Position numbers and translations under genes: made by a program
The notes under the pieces: generated by a model
What the model saw: only the letters and a program-made list of their open reading frames with translations
The model's database searches: none
Told to the model about the DNA's origin: nothing
Assembly: GCA_016199605.1 (NCBI GenBank)
Contig: JACQGJ010000003.1
Location: 1 to 7,271, forward strand
From: Armatimonadota bacterium
Lineage (GTDB): Bacteria; Armatimonadota; Abditibacteriia; CG2-30-59-28
Reading direction: 5' to 3'
Length of the DNA: 7,271 nt
In this document: in pieces, positions 5,483 to 7,271 of the stretch
Position numbering within the stretch: the stretch's first letter is position 1
Layout of the letters: each line of letters opens with the position of its first letter

Positions 5483-6925
5483 TTATCCAGTCCTTATCTC
5501 CGGTCTCCCCGGCTCGGGCCAGTCAACGTGGTAGGAACCTTCGATGTCAAGGCGTTTGTACGTGTGCGCGCCGAAGTAGTCGCGTTGTGCTTGGATGATA
5601 TTCGCAGGCAACGTCTCGGCGCGATAGGAATCGAAGTAGGCCAACGCGGAGCTGAAGGCGGGAGTTGGGATTCCTGATTCAACGCCGGCAACGACAACCT
5701 TGCGCCAGTTGTCCTGAGCCTTCAGGATCGCGTCTTTGAAATAGGGCGCGAGCATCAGGTTGGGGAGACCCGGCTGCGCCTCAAAGGCTTCGGTGATCCG
5801 ATCAAGGAATTGGGCTCGGATGATGCACCCTCCTCGCCAGAGGCGCGCAATGGCGCCAAAATTCAGATCCCAGCCATACTCTTTCGCCGCATGGGTCATG
5901 AGAGCGAATCCCTGGGCGTACGAGCCGATCTTCGACGCGTACAGCGCGTCGCGAATCGCCTCGATCATGGCGGTTTTGTCACTGGTGAACCTGGCGGTCG
6001 GGCCGGTCAGTTGTTGTGAGGCGTTGACCCGTTCACTCTTGAAGGCAGAAATGTATCGGGCGAAAACGGCTTCGACAATTGTCGGAGCGGGTACTCCAAG
6101 GTCGAGCGCCGATTGGCTGGTCCATTTCCCGGTGCCCTTGTTGCCTGCCGAGTCGAGAATCACTTCGACCAGGTGCTTGCCGGTCCTCTGATCTATCTGC
6201 GTCAGTATGTCAGCAGTGATCTCGATGAGGTAGGACTTGAGGGTGCCTTCGTTCCATTGGGCGAACACCTTCTGAATCTCGTCGATGGGCATGTCAAGGC
6301 CGTGGCGCATGAGGTGGTAAGCCTCGGAGATCAGCTCCATGTCGCCGTACTCGATTCCGTTGTGAACCATCTTCACGTAATGCCCGGCGCCATCTGCTCC
6401 GATATAGGTACAGCAAGGCACATCGCCGCTGCTTCCTGCTTTAGCCGAAATCGCGGTGAAGATCGGTTCCACCAGCGCATAAGCCTCCGCTTGGCCGCCT
6501 GGCATGATCGCCGGCCCGAAACGGGCGCCCACCTCTCCGCCGGACACGCCTGTGCCAATATACAGCAGCCCCCTTTCGGTGAGGTTCTTGTTGCGGCGGA
6601 TGGTGTCTTTGAAGAAGGAGTTGCCGCCGTCGATTATCAAGTCTCCGGGCTCAAGCAACGGAATCAGCGAATCAATGAACCCGTCCACCGGAGCGCCTTC
6701 CTTCACCATCAACATGATTTTCCGAGGCTTTGCCAGGCTGGCGACGAAATCCTCCAATTCATACGAGGGGATGATGTCCCTTCCCGCCGCGTCTCCGGCG
6801 ATGAACTCCTCTGTCCGCTCACGGGTTCGGTTGAAAACCGACACGGAGTACCCGTGGTCGTTCATGTTGAGGACGAGGTTTTGGCCCATCACTGCAAGAC
6901 CGATCAACCCAATATCGTTTGCCAT
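5483..6925 (-). CDS. gnd: 6-phosphogluconate dehydrogenase, decarboxylating, 480 aa
   Basis: Oxidises 6-phosphogluconate to ribulose 5-phosphate and CO2 with reduction of NADP (or NAD) in the oxidative pentose phosphate pathway; a cytoplasmic dimer in the family. Seen: the nucleotide-binding GLIGLAVMG (6-14) with NRT (32-34), and DGGNSFFKDT (99-108) with N102. Next come VSGGE (127-131) with the substrate-binding S128-G130, and KMVHNGIEYGDME with catalytic K185 and E192, then GNKGTGKWT and the C-terminal RDYFGAHTYKR and GSYHVDW. The Arg of the usual NRT motif favours NADP. The usual VSGGEEGA reads VSGGEVGA (V132), a small departure. The length is typical of the long enzyme class. ATG 6925 has AAGGAG about 10 bases upstream. 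It follows the phosphofructokinase gene by 43 bases on the same strand, so an operon is likely, and ends 8 bases from the palindrome. Confidence 0.97.
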   Translation of the reverse strand: MANDIGLIGLAVMGQNLVLNMNDHGYSVSVFNRTRERTEEFIAGDAAGRDIIPSYELEDFVASLAKPRKIMLMVKEGAPVDGFIDSLIPLLEPGDLIIDGGNSFFKDTIRRNKNLTERGLLYIGTGVSGGEVGARFGPAIMPGGQAEAYALVEPIFTAISAKAGSSGDVPCCTYIGADGAGHYVKMVHNGIEYGDMELISEAYHLMRHGLDMPIDEIQKVFAQWNEGTLKSYLIEITADILTQIDQRTGKHLVEVILDSAGNKGTGKWTSQSALDLGVPAPTIVEAVFARYISAFKSERVNASQQLTGPTARFTSDKTAMIEAIRDALYASKIGSYAQGFALMTHAAKEYGWDLNFGAIARLWRGGCIIRAQFLDRITEAFEAQPGLPNLMLAPYFKDAILKAQDNWRKVVVAGVESGIPTPAFSSALAYFDSYRAETLPANIIQAQRDYFGAHTYKRLDIEGSYHVDWPEPGRPEIRTG

Positions 6926-6968
6926 TTGTCAATCTCTCCTTATGATAGTGCAGCGGAATCGAACCGTG

Positions 6969-7271
6969 CTATTTCCGGAAGGCCTGCGGCACGTATTCGC
7001 GCAGCTTCTTCTCCGGCCGTCTGTCCAGATCGAGTTTTGTCATGTCCAGCAACTCGCCCACGAAGGGCGAGGCATAGTCGAGGAAAGCGTCGCTCACGTC
7101 GGTATCGTTCACAATCCATTCCTTGGGGAAATGCCTTTCGGAATTCGCAACCACCGACAGGGGGACTTTGTCGTATGTCACCTTGTAGGCGCTACCTGGG
7201 CTGCGCAGGATAGTCGACATGTAACCGCCCTCTCCTTGCAAAGCCAAGCGCGCAGCATTGACTCCGACCTG
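6969..7271 (-). CDS. C-terminal part of 6-phosphofructokinase, probably pyrophosphate-dependent (5' end outside window)
   Basis: The frame enters from the right edge and stops at TAG (6969-6971), leaving 100 residues. The pattern is that of the C-terminal region of PPi-type phosphofructokinases: AARLALQGEGGYMSTILR (an 'A..A..G..G.Mv.l.R' helix and strand), then YKVTYDKVPLSVVANSERHF, PKEWI, and DVSDAFLDYASPFVG. Family members have 'dl..VAN.EK..P.eWI...gndVt..F..Ya.Pli.G'. The catalytic N-terminal motifs that tell PPi from ATP use lie outside the window, so the phosphoryl donor is inferred from overall resemblance only. The enzyme would convert fructose 6-phosphate to the 1,6-bisphosphate, reversibly if PPi-dependent. 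An internal TTG or ATG could mimic a start, but the frame is open to the edge, so this is a truncated view and not a small gene. gnd lies 43 bases downstream. Confidence 0.75.
   Translation of the reverse strand, partial: QVGVNAARLALQGEGGYMSTILRSPGSAYKVTYDKVPLSVVANSERHFPKEWIVNDTDVSDAFLDYASPFVGELLDMTKLDLDRRPEKKLREYVPQAFRK

Noticed and set aside
6113..7213. Long plus-strand open frame of 366 codons
   Set aside because: It lies antisense to gnd and the phosphofructokinase end, both firmly identified by motifs. Its translation has no recognisable domain and it is explained by the GC-rich codon pattern of the opposite strand.
1..7271. CRISPR array, tRNA, rRNA, integrase or IS element
   Set aside because: No regularly spaced repeats, cloverleaf-like segments or transposase motifs were seen on either strand.

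Overview
This is a GC-rich bacterial chromosomal window with tightly packed genes, short gaps and ordinary Shine-Dalgarno (SD) starts. No tRNA, rRNA, CRISPR array, transposase or phage gene is visible. The combination of a prs-rplY-pth housekeeping cluster, a pyrophosphate-dependent-type phosphofructokinase C-terminus and two paralogous uroporphyrinogen-decarboxylase-fold proteins is the kind of content seen in uncultivated anaerobic or PVC-like bacteria. That placement is inference; no marker here fixes the taxon.

Left part, 1-2344. The 3' end of an unrecognised plus-strand gene stops at 134. Two minus-strand genes of the UroD/MtaA superfamily follow, at 168-1247 and 1379-2344, separated by a 131-base gap rich in inverted repeats. 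They are unlikely to be heme-pathway HemE. Related proteins move methyl groups between substrates, corrinoid proteins and thiols, but no corrinoid protein gene lies in the window.

Centre, 2345-5381. A divergent intergenic region carries a near-consensus sigma70-type promoter (TTGACA, 18 bases, TATACT). It drives a plus-strand cluster: prs (PRPP synthetase), rplY (ribosomal protein L25, long CTC type), pth (peptidyl-tRNA hydrolase) and a small protein of unknown function with one N-terminal membrane segment. prs supplies PRPP for nucleotides, histidine and tryptophan. L25 binds 5S rRNA, and Pth recycles peptidyl-tRNA that drops off ribosomes. A stem-loop begins almost at the predicted transcription start, and a second one lies between rplY and pth.

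Right part, 5393-7271. A long imperfect palindrome sits in the 101-base gap between the convergent small-protein gene and gnd and may end transcription from both sides. On the minus strand lie gnd (6-phosphogluconate dehydrogenase) and, upstream of it, the C-terminal 100 residues of a phosphofructokinase cut by the window edge. These two probably form a central carbon metabolism operon (glycolysis plus oxidative pentose phosphate pathway). The ribose 5-phosphate that Gnd helps make is the substrate of Prs, although the two genes are in separate convergent units.

Most of the window is ordinary housekeeping sequence. I do not see a convincing new multi-gene system. The items most worth a second look are the UroD-like pair with altered metal-ligand positions, the unknown membrane-anchored protein after pth, the prs leader, and the two repeat-like intergenic structures.
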